Below are positions 24,806 to 32,418 of a stretch of DNA of 64,000 nt, piece after piece; positions within the stretch are counted from its first letter, which is position 1; each line of letters opens with the position of its first letter. Source of the stretch: CADEDH01 sp965263455 (lineage in GTDB: Bacteria; Actinomycetota; Acidimicrobiia; Acidimicrobiales; SZUA-35); assembly GCA_965263455.1 (NCBI GenBank), contig CBDHHN010000004.1, positions 806,001 to 870,000 on the forward strand, written 5' to 3'. A program made the translations under genes and the position numbers. The notes below the pieces were generated by a model. That model was not told the origin of the DNA and did no database searches. It saw only the letters and a list, made by a program, of their open reading frames with translations.

Positions 24806-25158
24806 CAGTCGTCCTTCGACTCGTGGGGAAAGGTGAGGAAATCGATCACCGGGTCGTCCTCGACGAACTCGACCTCGGTGTTGGATCGCGGTCCGGCGCC
24901 ACGGGCCGTCGCCAGCTCGTTGGGCACCACGTGCAGGGTGGGCCGCGGTTCGTCCACGACCTCCAGATCACGGGCCCGGACCAGCACGTACGCCCGGTAG
25001 TCGGTGATCAGCTGAAGTACCTGCTCCACGCTCTCCGATACCAGGAACTTGGTGTCGGTGGTGAGGGTGATCACGGTGTCGGGGGTCGCCTCGACGCGTT
25101 CGATCAGGTCGGGGTTCAGCGCGATGGCCTTCCCGCTCAGCCGATTGAACACGATCAT
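24805..25158 (-). CDS. flbD: FlbD-family flagellar protein
   Basis: A 117-residue protein. The first 65 residues match the small Gram-positive/spirochaete FlbD (also SwrD) family: MIVFNRLSGKAIALNPDLIE, then ATPDTVITLTTDTKFLVSES, and IITDYR-like LQLITDYRA. SwrD increases stator torque in Bacillus. The extra 50 residues at the C-terminus are acidic and unmatched. Start ATG 25158 has GGGAG upstream. It heads the flbD-motA-motB-fliL operon and is divergent from fliM. Confidence 0.85.
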   Translation of the reverse strand: MIVFNRLSGKAIALNPDLIERVEATPDTVITLTTDTKFLVSESVEQVLQLITDYRAYVLVRARDLEVVDEPRPTLHVVPNELATARGAGPRSNTEVEFVEDDPVIDFLTFPHESKDD

Positions 25159-25261
25159 GATCCGTCTCCCGGGTACTCCCGCTGACGACCTCCGCCGGCC
25201 GCCGTCACCAAGAAGTCTCGACATCGTGAGCGCCGACTTGAGACACATCCCCGCCCCGGGC

Positions 25262-25288
25262 TCACATCTGCGGCCCCGTTGCCGAAAC
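25262..25288 (+). promoter_or_regulatory. FliA-type promoter for the fliM operon
   Basis: TCAC (25262-25265), exactly 15 bases, then GCCGAAAC (25281-25288). It matches the T(C/A)AN-N15-GCCGANNN pattern seen at other flagellar units here. The -10 element ends 7 bases before the fliM GTG at 25296. A start 6-8 bases downstream of it would give a leaderless or nearly leaderless transcript, fitting the lack of a Shine-Dalgarno sequence before fliM. Confidence 0.5.
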
Positions 25289-25295
25289 GAAACCG

Positions 25296-26174
25296 GTGGC
25301 AGACCCCGCAGAGAGCACGGAGACGACGCCGCTGGGGCAGGGCAACCTGCTGGCCGGCGAGCGAGTGCAACTCCTGGCGCGCTCGCTCGAAGGTTTGGCC
25401 GAGCGGCTCCAGGCCGATCTCCAGCCCCGGATCAACGACTGCACCGTCCGCCCCGGCCCCATCACCCAGACCACACTCCCGGCCCTGTGCCAGGAGCCGT
25501 CCGACATCGCCGTGATCCGAACGTCCTACGAACTGGCCTTCGGCCTCCTGGTCACCGATCTCGGCCTGGCCCTGTCGATGGTCGAGGTCCTGTGCGGGGG
25601 CAAGGGCGACGGCGAACACGAGGCCCGACCGCTCTCCACAGTCGAGACCTCACTCATGGATCTCGTCCTGGAGCCCATCCTGAGCAACGGGGCCGACCAG
25701 TTCGACCTGGGCCGCAGCGAGTTGTGCTTCCACGTGGCCAGCGCCACCTCCCTGCCGGAGGCGCCGCCGGAGCCGGCGCTGGCCCTACCCCTGGAGTTCA
25801 CCATCGGGTCGGTCGAAGGTGCCATCGTGTTCGGGCTGACCGGGAGCCAGCTCCAGACCTGTATCGAGAAGATCGACCGCCGCCTGGCGGGCCAGCACGC
25901 CGAACGTCGTCAACGGCCGAACGCGCTGGTCCGACAGGCCATGGCGCCGGTGCCGGTCGAGCTGGTGGTCGGTTTCGACCCCCTGCCCGCCCCGGCCCGA
26001 CAGCTGGCCGAGCTCCAGGTGGGTGACGTACTCCGCACCGGCCAACCCGTGACCCGGAGCCTGGTGGCCCGGATCGGGGCCGAGCGTCTGTTCACCGTCC
26101 GCCCGGCCCAGCGGGGCCAGCGGCTCGTGGCCGAGCTGACCGGCCGGGCCGACAACGAAAGGGGAACCGGATGA
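25296..26174 (+). CDS. fliM: Flagellar motor switch protein FliM
   Basis: A 292-residue C-ring protein. The middle CheC-like domain is seen in VIRTSYELAFGLLVTDLGLA and MVEVLCGGKGDG (the GGxG motif), with STVETSLMDLVLEPILSNGA. The C-terminal FliN-like SpoA domain includes VPVELVVGFDPLPAPARQLA and LQVGDVLRTGQPV. The N-terminus lacks the canonical LSQxEIDxLL CheY-P-binding peptide. It starts with GTG and no clear ribosome binding site. fliN overlaps its stop (ATGA). Confidence 0.92.
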   Translation: MADPAESTETTPLGQGNLLAGERVQLLARSLEGLAERLQADLQPRINDCTVRPGPITQTTLPALCQEPSDIAVIRTSYELAFGLLVTDLGLALSMVEVLCGGKGDGEHEARPLSTVETSLMDLVLEPILSNGADQFDLGRSELCFHVASATSLPEAPPEPALALPLEFTIGSVEGAIVFGLTGSQLQTCIEKIDRRLAGQHAERRQRPNALVRQAMAPVPVELVVGFDPLPAPARQLAELQVGDVLRTGQPVTRSLVARIGAERLFTVRPAQRGQRLVAELTGRADNERGTG

Positions 26175-26869
26175 CCACCGACACGGCACTGGTCACCGAC
26201 GAGGTGACCCTGGCGGCCGACGCCGCCGGGCTGGCCGTCGAGCCGCTCGACCCCGGGGGCTTGGCCGCGGTCGAGGGGCCCCTGATCACCATGGACCTGG
26301 CCGGCCCCGACGGGGCCGTCGTCGCCACCGTGGCCGTCTCCGACGACCGTTCGGGGGCCGACGACCTCCTGGCCTCGCTCGGTCCCACCCTCGGTGCCTG
26401 GGCCGGGCAGGGCGGCACGCCGACCTCGGCCGATCCGGTCCCCGACGGGAGCGACATCGCCGCTCGCTTCACCACGCCGTTCGAGGCGGTCGGCCTCAGC
26501 GACGACGGCACGGTCGTCGCCGCCCTGGTCCGGGCCGTCGACCGTCGGGGCGCCACGGCCGCCGCACCCGCCGGTCCGTCCTCGGAGCCGGGCGTCGCAA
26601 CCCCTTCGGCGACCTCCGGGGCCGCCGCCGGCCTGGACAAGCTGTCCAACGTCAACCTCGAGGTCTCGGTCGAGCTGGGGCGTTGCACCGTCACCCTGGC
26701 CGAGGTCCTGAGCTACGACGTGGGCTCGGTGGTGGAGTTGGACCGGGCCGTCGGCGCACCGGTCGACGTCCGGGTCAACGGCACGCTGTTGGCCCGGGGT
26801 GAAGTGGTCCTCATCGACGACGAGTACGCGGTGCGCATCACCGACGTGCTGGAGCCCGGGAGCCGGTGA
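26171..26869 (+). CDS. fliN: Flagellar motor switch protein FliN (long form)
   Basis: A 232-residue protein. The last 80 residues form a standard FliN SpoA domain (LSNVNLEVSVELGRCTVTLA, VLSYDVGSVVELDRAVGAPV, DVRVNGTLLARGEVVLIDDE, YAVRITDV). The 150-residue N-terminal extension may be a degenerate CheC-like region, similar to FliY of Firmicutes, but I see no clear phosphatase motif. It forms the lower C-ring with FliM. Overlaps fliM and fliO by four bases or less. Confidence 0.92.
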   Translation: MTTDTALVTDEVTLAADAAGLAVEPLDPGGLAAVEGPLITMDLAGPDGAVVATVAVSDDRSGADDLLASLGPTLGAWAGQGGTPTSADPVPDGSDIAARFTTPFEAVGLSDDGTVVAALVRAVDRRGATAAAPAGPSSEPGVATPSATSGAAAGLDKLSNVNLEVSVELGRCTVTLAEVLSYDVGSVVELDRAVGAPVDVRVNGTLLARGEVVLIDDEYAVRITDVLEPGSR

Positions 26870-27333
26870 TGTTGGCCCTGGTCCTGGCGGTGTCGACCGT
26901 CGAGTTGGCCCTGCGGATGATCCTGGCCCTGGCCATCCTGGTCGTCGTGCTGCTGGGCGCCGGGCGCCTGGCCCGCAAGCGGCTGGGCGGCGCCGGCCGC
27001 ATGCCCGAGATCGAGATAGCTGCCCGGCGGCAGCTGACGAAGACGTCGACGCTGGCCGTGGTGCGGGCCGGCCAGCGTCACGTGCTCATCGGCGTGAACG
27101 ACCACGCCATCACCGTGTTGGCCGAGGGGCAGGACCTGCTGGCCGACGACGACGGTGTCGAGAGCGAACCGGGGAGCGAGCCGGTGGTGGACATCCGGAC
27201 CCCGGAACAGCAGGCCACGGCAGGAGACGGACGGCGGAGAGAGGCACGGAGGCCCGGACCGACCATACGGTCGGCCGGACCACGCAGCAGCGTGGTCGAG
27301 GCCCTCCGTGATCTGACCGTCCGTCGTGGCTGA
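26866..27333 (+). CDS. fliO: Flagellar export protein FliO
   Basis: A 155-residue protein with one membrane segment near the N-terminus (LRMILALAILVVVLLGAGRL), followed by the FliO cytoplasmic domain (EIAARRQLTKTSTLAVVRAG, RHVLIGVNDHAITVLAEG) and a charged tail. FliO helps assemble the FliP pore. GTG 26866 and ATG 26869 are adjacent and both possible. Position between fliN and fliP is standard. Confidence 0.9.
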   Translation: MMLALVLAVSTVELALRMILALAILVVVLLGAGRLARKRLGGAGRMPEIEIAARRQLTKTSTLAVVRAGQRHVLIGVNDHAITVLAEGQDLLADDDGVESEPGSEPVVDIRTPEQQATAGDGRRREARRPGPTIRSAGPRSSVVEALRDLTVRRG

Positions 27334-28222
27334 CCGGAACGCTCGCTCCTCCTCGCTCCCTCGAACCCGTTCCCGGCCTCGACGCCGGACCCTGTTCGTC
27401 GTCGGCCTGCTGGTGACCCTGGCCGTCCTGGCCCTGGGCGGTGACCCGGCCGGGGCCCAGGGGGTTCCCGAGATCCCGGATCCCCCGATCCCGGAGATCC
27501 CCATCCCCCAGACCGGCCCCGTCTCCCCCGTATCGGACGGCGATCGGGCCGACCCCGACGGTCTCATCTCGGTCGACATCGGTGGCGGCGAGGGTGCCGG
27601 GAGCCAGTCCATCCTGCTCATCGTCGGGCTGGCCGTCCTGTCGTTGGCCCCCTCGCTGATCCTGATGCTCACGAGCTTCACCCGCATCGTGATCGTGTTG
27701 TCGCTGACCCGCAACGCCCTGGGCCTCCAGGGGGTGCCGCCCAACCAGGTCCTCATCGGGCTCGCCCTGTTCCTGAGCCTGTTCATCATGATGCCCACCA
27801 TCACCGAGATCAACGAGACGGCGCTCCAGCCCTTCCTCGACGGCACCATCACCCAGGACCAGGCCCTCGACCGGGCCGCCGTGCCCCTCCGGGCCTTCAT
27901 GCTCGACCACGTCGACGAGGCCGAGCTGGAGCTGATGCTCGACGCCGGGGGTCAGGACCGGCCCGAGACGGTGGATGACATCGGGTTGACGACCCTGATC
28001 CCCGCCTTCCTTCTCTCGGAGCTGAAGACGGCCTTCATCATCGGGTTCGTCGTCTTCGTGCCCTTCCTGGTGATCGACATCATCGTGGCCGCCACCCTCA
28101 TGGCGCTGGGCATGATGATGCTGCCTCCGGTCTTCGTGTCGCTTCCCTTCAAGTTGCTGTTGTTCATCATGGTCGGCGGGTGGTCGCTCATAGCCGAGAC
28201 CCTCGTCGCCAGTTTCGTGTGA
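27326..28222 (+). CDS. fliP: Flagellar export gate protein FliP
   Basis: A 298-residue protein. A signal-peptide-like N-terminus (basic residues, then TLFVVGLLVTLAVLALGGDP and AGAQG) precedes an acidic Pro-rich spacer. The FliP core follows: SLAPSLILMLTSFTRIVIVL, NALGLQGVPPNQVLIGLALF, FMLDHV, LIPAFLLSELKTAFIIGFVV and MALGMMMLPPVFVSLPFKLL. Four membrane segments plus the leader are as expected. FliP5FliQ4FliR1 forms the export pore. GTG 27326 overlaps the fliO stop. Confidence 0.96.
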   Translation: MADRNARSSSLPRTRSRPRRRTLFVVGLLVTLAVLALGGDPAGAQGVPEIPDPPIPEIPIPQTGPVSPVSDGDRADPDGLISVDIGGGEGAGSQSILLIVGLAVLSLAPSLILMLTSFTRIVIVLSLTRNALGLQGVPPNQVLIGLALFLSLFIMMPTITEINETALQPFLDGTITQDQALDRAAVPLRAFMLDHVDEAELELMLDAGGQDRPETVDDIGLTTLIPAFLLSELKTAFIIGFVVFVPFLVIDIIVAATLMALGMMMLPPVFVSLPFKLLLFIMVGGWSLIAETLVASFV

Positions 28223-28233
28223 GGTACTGACCG

Positions 28234-28500
28234 GTGGCGGAGAGCAATGTCATGGACGTGGTGGTCATGGCGCTGTGGACGGCGTCGCGGGTTGCCGCCC
28301 CGGTGCTGCTCACGGCCGTGTTGGTGGGCGTGATCATGGGCCTGCTGCAGTCGATCACCCAGATCCAGGAGCAGACCCTGGCCTTTGTGCCCAAGTTCGC
28401 CGCCGTGGCCGCGGTGCTGGCCCTCACCGGCAACTGGATGCTGCGGGAGATGGTCGACTTCACCCTGGAGCTCTTCGAGCGCATACCGGGCCTGTTGTGA
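28234..28500 (+). CDS. fliQ: Flagellar export gate protein FliQ
   Basis: An 88-residue protein with two membrane segments, LTAVLVGVIMGLLQSITQIQ and VPKFAAVAAVLALTGNWMLR, exactly in the FliQ pattern, including the conserved QSITQIQEQTLAFVPK stretch. Start GTG 28234. Its TGA overlaps the fliR GTG. Confidence 0.95.
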   Translation: MAESNVMDVVVMALWTASRVAAPVLLTAVLVGVIMGLLQSITQIQEQTLAFVPKFAAVAAVLALTGNWMLREMVDFTLELFERIPGLL

Positions 28501-29255
28501 CCTTCCAGATCGACCCCACCATCGTGGTCTCGTTCCTCCTGGTCATGACCAGGCTGGTGGCGACCATGACGGTGGCTCCCCCGTTCGCCGGGGGGCTGCT
28601 CCCCCTGCAGGTCCGGGTGGCGATTGCGGCCGGGGTCTCGCTCGTGGTCACCCCCCTCCAGCCGGACCTGGTCCCGCTCGAGGCCGGGCCTCTCATCCTG
28701 GCTCTGGTCTATCAGGTGGTCGTCGGGGCGGTGTTCGGCTTCCTCATCCAGTTGCTCCTGGCGGCGCCGATGGCCGCCGGCAGCCTCCTCGACACCCTGG
28801 CCGGGCTGTCGGCGGCCAGCCTGTTCGACCCCACCATCAACAGTTCGAGCAGCCCGGGGGCCCGGCTCAACCAGATGGTCACCACCGTGGTGCTGGTTTC
28901 GATCGACGGCCACCTCATGATCGTGCGCGGGGTCATACGCAGCTACGAGGCGGCGCCCTTGAGCGGCCTCCGGGTCGAGGGCCTGGGCCGGACCCTTCCC
29001 ATCGGGGCCGGTCAGATGCTGCTGGCGGCGGTGGAGATCGCCCTTCCCCTGCTCGTGGCCCTGCTGATGGTGGAGACGATGCTGGCCCTGGCCGCCCGGG
29101 CCGCCCCCCGGTTGAACGTGATGGTCGTGGGGTTCGCGGTGAAGGGCCTGGTGTTCCTGCTCGGTTTCTCCCTGGTCCTGCCCCTGGTGGTCAATGCTGC
29201 CGCCGCCCTGCTGGATCGATCGCTGCGGTGGGGTCTGAGCGTGGCCGGAGCCTGA
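28497..29255 (+). CDS. fliR: Flagellar export gate protein FliR
   Basis: A 252-residue polytopic protein starting VTFQIDPTIVVSFLLVMTRL. Conserved FliR features are PPFAGGLLPLQVRVAIAAGV, LIYQ-like LALVYQVVVGAVFGFLIQLL, and AARAAPRLNVMVVGFAVKGL (the QxnvfvvGfplki equivalent). The GTG at 28497 overlaps the fliQ stop (GTGA), and flhB starts one base after its own stop. Confidence 0.94.
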   Translation: MTFQIDPTIVVSFLLVMTRLVATMTVAPPFAGGLLPLQVRVAIAAGVSLVVTPLQPDLVPLEAGPLILALVYQVVVGAVFGFLIQLLLAAPMAAGSLLDTLAGLSAASLFDPTINSSSSPGARLNQMVTTVVLVSIDGHLMIVRGVIRSYEAAPLSGLRVEGLGRTLPIGAGQMLLAAVEIALPLLVALLMVETMLALAARAAPRLNVMVVGFAVKGLVFLLGFSLVLPLVVNAAAALLDRSLRWGLSVAGA

Positions 29256-29256
29256 C

Positions 29257-30408
29257 GTGCCCCCCTCCGACAACGCCCAGAAGACCGAGAAGCCCACACC
29301 CCGGAAGCTGCGGGAGGCGAGACGCAAGGGCCAGATCCCGCGCTCGCCCGACCTGGTGGGCTGGCTGGTCCTCCTCGTGCTCAGCTTCGTGCTTCCGCTG
29401 CTGGCTCGTCGGATCCACGGTGCCTTCGTCCGCTACTTCGACGTGGCCACCGAGGCGGTGGTGGTGGGCGACGAGACCAGGGCCATGACCGAGTCCATGG
29501 CCATCGCCGGTCGCCTCACTCTGATCCTGCTCCCCTTCCTCGGTCTCGCCGCCCTCCTCAGTGCCGTCCTGATGGCGGTCCAGGGCGGGGTGACGCTGAC
29601 CTTCGAGCCGCTTCGACCCAAGCTGGAGCGGATCTCACCCCAGGTCGGGCTGAAGCGCCTGTTCTCGGCCCAGAGCGCGGTCGACACGGCCAAGGCCCTC
29701 GTCCGCCTCGTGGCCCTCGGCCTCCTCGTCGTGCTGGTGGCCCGGACCCAGGTGGCGGCCCTGTTGACCAGCACGAGCCGGGCCCTGGCGCCGGCCGGTG
29801 CCGATGTGGCCGGGGGCCTCCTGCTGCTCATCCGTCTGGGCGCCATCGTGGGGGTTGTCGTGGGCGCCGCCGACTATGCCTTCCAGCGACGCAAGATCGG
29901 CAAGCAGCTGCGGATGTCCAAGCACGAGGTGAAGCAGGAGAACCGCAACACCGAGGGCGACCCGCTGACCAAGAGCCGGCGGCGGGCCCAGCACGCCAAG
30001 GTGAGCCGAAATCAGATGCTGGCCGCGGTGAACGACGCCTCGGTCGTGGTGGTGAACCCGACCCACGTGGCCGTCGCGCTGTCCTACGACGCCGGGCAGG
30101 TGCCGACGGTGGTGGCCAAGGGCGGTGACGAGTTGGCCATGCGGATCCGGGAGCGAGCCTTCGCCGGCAACGTGCCCGTGATCGAGGCCCGACCCTTGGC
30201 CCGGATCCTCCACGACACCATGGACGTGGGCGAGGAGATCCCGGCTCACCTCTATGAGGCGGTGGCCATCGTCATCGCCTTCGTCATGCGGTCGGCCCCC
30301 AACCCGTTCGCCGGGCTCGTCCGCCGGGTCGACATCCCGCCGTCCAAGATGATCGAAGCCCTGGCCCGACAGGCCGAACACGACGGCGCCGACGAAGCGA
30401 TCCGATGA
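29257..30408 (+). CDS. flhB: Flagellar export switch protein FlhB
   Basis: A 383-residue protein. N-terminal EKTEKPTPRKLREARRKGQI is the family signature; four membrane segments follow. The cytoplasmic domain contains the self-cleavage motif NPTH at residues 267-270 (VVVNPTHVAVALSYD), which switches export from hook to filament substrates. ENRNTEGDPLTKSRRRAQHA before it is also conserved. The GTG start at 29257 follows the fliR stop by one base. Confidence 0.96.
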   Translation: MPPSDNAQKTEKPTPRKLREARRKGQIPRSPDLVGWLVLLVLSFVLPLLARRIHGAFVRYFDVATEAVVVGDETRAMTESMAIAGRLTLILLPFLGLAALLSAVLMAVQGGVTLTFEPLRPKLERISPQVGLKRLFSAQSAVDTAKALVRLVALGLLVVLVARTQVAALLTSTSRALAPAGADVAGGLLLLIRLGAIVGVVVGAADYAFQRRKIGKQLRMSKHEVKQENRNTEGDPLTKSRRRAQHAKVSRNQMLAAVNDASVVVVNPTHVAVALSYDAGQVPTVVAKGGDELAMRIRERAFAGNVPVIEARPLARILHDTMDVGEEIPAHLYEAVAIVIAFVMRSAPNPFAGLVRRVDIPPSKMIEALARQAEHDGADEAIR

Positions 30409-30429
30409 CGGCGGCCGCCGGCGTGGGCC

Positions 30430-30456
30430 TCACGGCCCGGGCCGAACGGCCGATGG
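30430..30456 (+). promoter_or_regulatory. FliA-type promoter for the FlhF-like gene at 30.5 kb
   Basis: TCAC (30430-30433), 15 bases, GCCGATGG (30449-30456). It agrees with the window's FliA-like pattern. The predicted start near 30463 would give a leader of about 50 bases before ATG 30512, including a GAGGAG. Confidence 0.45.
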
Positions 30457-30511
30457 GACCGGGATGCCCGCCACCAGCACGGTGGCGTGAGTCCCCGAGG
30501 AGCCCCCGCCG

Positions 30512-31567
30512 ATGATCAAGCGACGTTCCAGGAAGAAGGCGGCCGAGCCGCGCCCGGCGCCGCCCGAGGGCGGGACCACGGGCCCGGCCGAGGCCACACC
30601 TCGACCCGCCACCCCCGAAGCCGAGCGACCAGGCCTCGCACTCCCCGGGCCCGGTCGGTGGTTCAAGCCGATGGCGAACGACGCCCCGCCCGCGGTCGCG
30701 CCCCAGGGGGCCCCGGACACGGCTGGCGAGCCCGTCGTGGAAGGTCCGCCGGGACCCACCATCGACCTCGACCGACCGGCGGGCGTCGATCTCCTCGACG
30801 GGCCCCGCTCGGAGACGGCCGACGACCCGGCGCCTAACCCCTCCCCCGATCCGGCACCGGTCGGGGCGCAGGCCGCCCACCCGGTGGCGGGCGTCCCCGA
30901 CCCGGAGACCGCCCCCGCACCCGACCGATCACCCACGGTCGAGGCGGACCCGGTGGGGGCGCCGGCCGGAGCAGTATCGACACGGGACCGGGTCTCCTTC
31001 TGGGAGCGGTACGAGGGCGCCGTGGCCTTCGCCGACCTGCTGGCCGTGCCGTCGGTGGTGTCCACCGCCGTGGTGGGCCGCCTGGCCCAGGCCGCCCCCG
31101 TCGCCCGCCGCCACCTGGACCGCCAACCGGCCGACGGCAGGCCGGTGGTGGTGGTGAGTGAGCATCCGACGCCCGACTGCGTCGACGACGGCTGGTCGGT
31201 GGCCTCGTCGAACGAGGCGATCCGGTCGGTGTTCCGCGACGCCCTGGTACCTCCCGCCCTGCTGGTGATCGACACCGATCGGGCCCTTCCCATGCCCCTG
31301 GCCCAGACGGTCGACCACCTGCGTCAGTACGGGGTGGAGCTGGTCCGGTTGGTGGTGGACGGCTCCCCGAACGACGAGGACATGGCAACCTGGCAGGGGG
31401 AGCTCGGCCGACCCGGCGTCATCGACCTGGCGTCGCCCATCGACCCTCAGCGGGCCCGGCAGCTGTTGCGTCGAGGCGAGCCGATCGCCTCCATCGCCGG
31501 CGTGTCCGTCACCCCCGAACTGCTCCTCGCGCTGGAGCTCGATTCCGACTCCCCGGCTGAGGGTTGA
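30512..31567 (+). CDS. FlhF-related protein with degenerate GTPase-like domain (paralogue of the 56.9-kb gene)
   Basis: A 351-residue protein. Residues 1-150 are a basic start (MIKRRSRKKAAEPRP) and a Pro/Ala/Asp-rich linker. Residues 150-350 align by eye with the 210-residue product at 56914-57546: both have an FWxR start, a GPLA/GRLA stretch ending VxRRL/ARRHL, a LLVIDT/LLMIDV strand, the identical RLVVDG, and a GEPIASIAG/GHPIASVGG end followed by xPELLLALE. The order of elements resembles the SRP-type GTPase core of FlhF, but no P-loop Lys, DxxG or TKxD survives. FlhF would place or regulate the flagellum. This copy also lacks the FlhF N-domain. Confidence 0.55.
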   Translation: MIKRRSRKKAAEPRPAPPEGGTTGPAEATPRPATPEAERPGLALPGPGRWFKPMANDAPPAVAPQGAPDTAGEPVVEGPPGPTIDLDRPAGVDLLDGPRSETADDPAPNPSPDPAPVGAQAAHPVAGVPDPETAPAPDRSPTVEADPVGAPAGAVSTRDRVSFWERYEGAVAFADLLAVPSVVSTAVVGRLAQAAPVARRHLDRQPADGRPVVVVSEHPTPDCVDDGWSVASSNEAIRSVFRDALVPPALLVIDTDRALPMPLAQTVDHLRQYGVELVRLVVDGSPNDEDMATWQGELGRPGVIDLASPIDPQRARQLLRRGEPIASIAGVSVTPELLLALELDSDSPAEG

Positions 31568-31590
31568 CGAGTCCAACCGACAAAGAGCGC

Positions 31591-31596
31591 TATATT
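31591..31596 (+). promoter_or_regulatory. Possible -10 element upstream of fliW
   Basis: TATATT stands out in an AT-richer patch 36 bases before the fliW ATG. A TTGACG at 31564-31569 is 21 bases upstream, which is longer than the usual 17, so a housekeeping sigma-70-like promoter is only suggested. The FliA pattern is not found here, fitting an earlier, separate expression of fliW-csrA. Confidence 0.3.
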
Positions 31597-31631
31597 CAAC
31601 TGCAGAGTCAAACGGTAAGTGAGCCGACCTG

Positions 31632-32042
31632 ATGGATGCAGTAGAAACAACGTCTGAGGGTGCAATTCACCTTATTGACGGCCTACTTGGGTTCCCGCAA
31701 TCGCACACATACATGCTCAGCCATGTTGAAGGAACCGCCTATGTGTGGCTGCGGAGTGCCGAGGAGGACGACGTTGCCTTCCTCGCCGTCTCCCCGTTCG
31801 CCTTCTTCCCCGACTACGACTTCGAGATCGACGAGGAGCAGGAACAGTCCCTCGGCCTCGAGGACGTGTCGCAGGTGCAGATCCTGACGCTGGTGACCGT
31901 CCACCGGGCCGACGACGGCGCCATCACCTCGGTGACGGCCAACCTCCTGGGGCCGATCGTGATAAACGCCGATACCGGTGCCGCCCGCCAGATCGTCCTC
32001 GAGGAGACCGACTACACGACCCAAGTCCCCCTGGTGGTCTGA
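31632..32042 (+). CDS. fliW: Flagellar assembly factor FliW
   Basis: A 136-residue FliW. Typical elements are IHLIDGLLGFPQSHTYMLSH (f.GLpGFe....f.l), FLAVSPFAFFPDYDFEI (l..fl..nP..ffpdYe..i), VQILTLVTVHR, and TANLLGPIVINADTGAARQI. FliW binds CsrA allosterically, and binds flagellin in competition with CsrA, so flagellin secretion feeds back on its translation. It is directly followed by csrA, two bases downstream. Base composition at its 5' end is less GC-rich than neighbours. Confidence 0.96.
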   Translation: MDAVETTSEGAIHLIDGLLGFPQSHTYMLSHVEGTAYVWLRSAEEDDVAFLAVSPFAFFPDYDFEIDEEQEQSLGLEDVSQVQILTLVTVHRADDGAITSVTANLLGPIVINADTGAARQIVLEETDYTTQVPLVV

Positions 32043-32044
32043 TC

Positions 32045-32263
32045 ATGCTCGTCCTGTCCCGCCGTGAAGCCCAGTCGATCGTCATCGGCTCCGACGTGGT
32101 CGTCACCGTGGTGTCGATCCGGGGGGAACAGGTCCGTATCGGGATCGAGGCGCCGCGTTCGATCACCGTCCACCGCCAGGAGGTGGCGGCCGCCATCGAG
32201 GCCGCCAACCGGGATGCCCTGGCCGGGGTCGACGTCGATCCTTCGTCGCTGCCCCGTCCCTGA
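32045..32263 (+). CDS. csrA: Carbon storage regulator CsrA (translational repressor)
   Basis: A 72-residue CsrA: MLVLSRREAQSIVIGSDVVV, then RIGIEAPRSITVHRQEV, with the RNA-binding strand residues (L4, R6/R7 and the later HRQE) intact. It binds ANGGA motifs in mRNA leaders. Paired with FliW and immediately before a convergent flagellin gene, it probably controls flagellin translation. The stop is followed by a strong hairpin terminator. Confidence 0.97.
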   Translation: MLVLSRREAQSIVIGSDVVVTVVSIRGEQVRIGIEAPRSITVHRQEVAAAIEAANRDALAGVDVDPSSLPRP

Positions 32264-32302
32264 CGAGCCCGACCCCTCCCCCGGAGCGGGGGCCCGACGC
32301 GC

Positions 32303-32346
32303 CGAGCGGCGCCGACGGCCCGGCGATGCGGGGTCGGCGCCGCTCG
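32303..32346. terminator. Hairpin terminator between convergent csrA and fliC2
   Basis: A perfect 14-bp inverted repeat, CGAGCGGCGCCGAC (32303-32316) and GTCGGCGCCGCTCG (32333-32346), with a 16-base loop. It lies between the ends of csrA (+) and the second flagellin (-), so it can serve both directions. No clear U-tract is present, as is common for terminators in GC-rich actinobacteria. Confidence 0.7.
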
Positions 32347-32418
32347 ATACGGCATGGAGTCAGGCGGTCCTGGTGGCGACCGCCGTGTGATCGGGTGTCC
32401 CGAAGCCGGGACCCGGGA

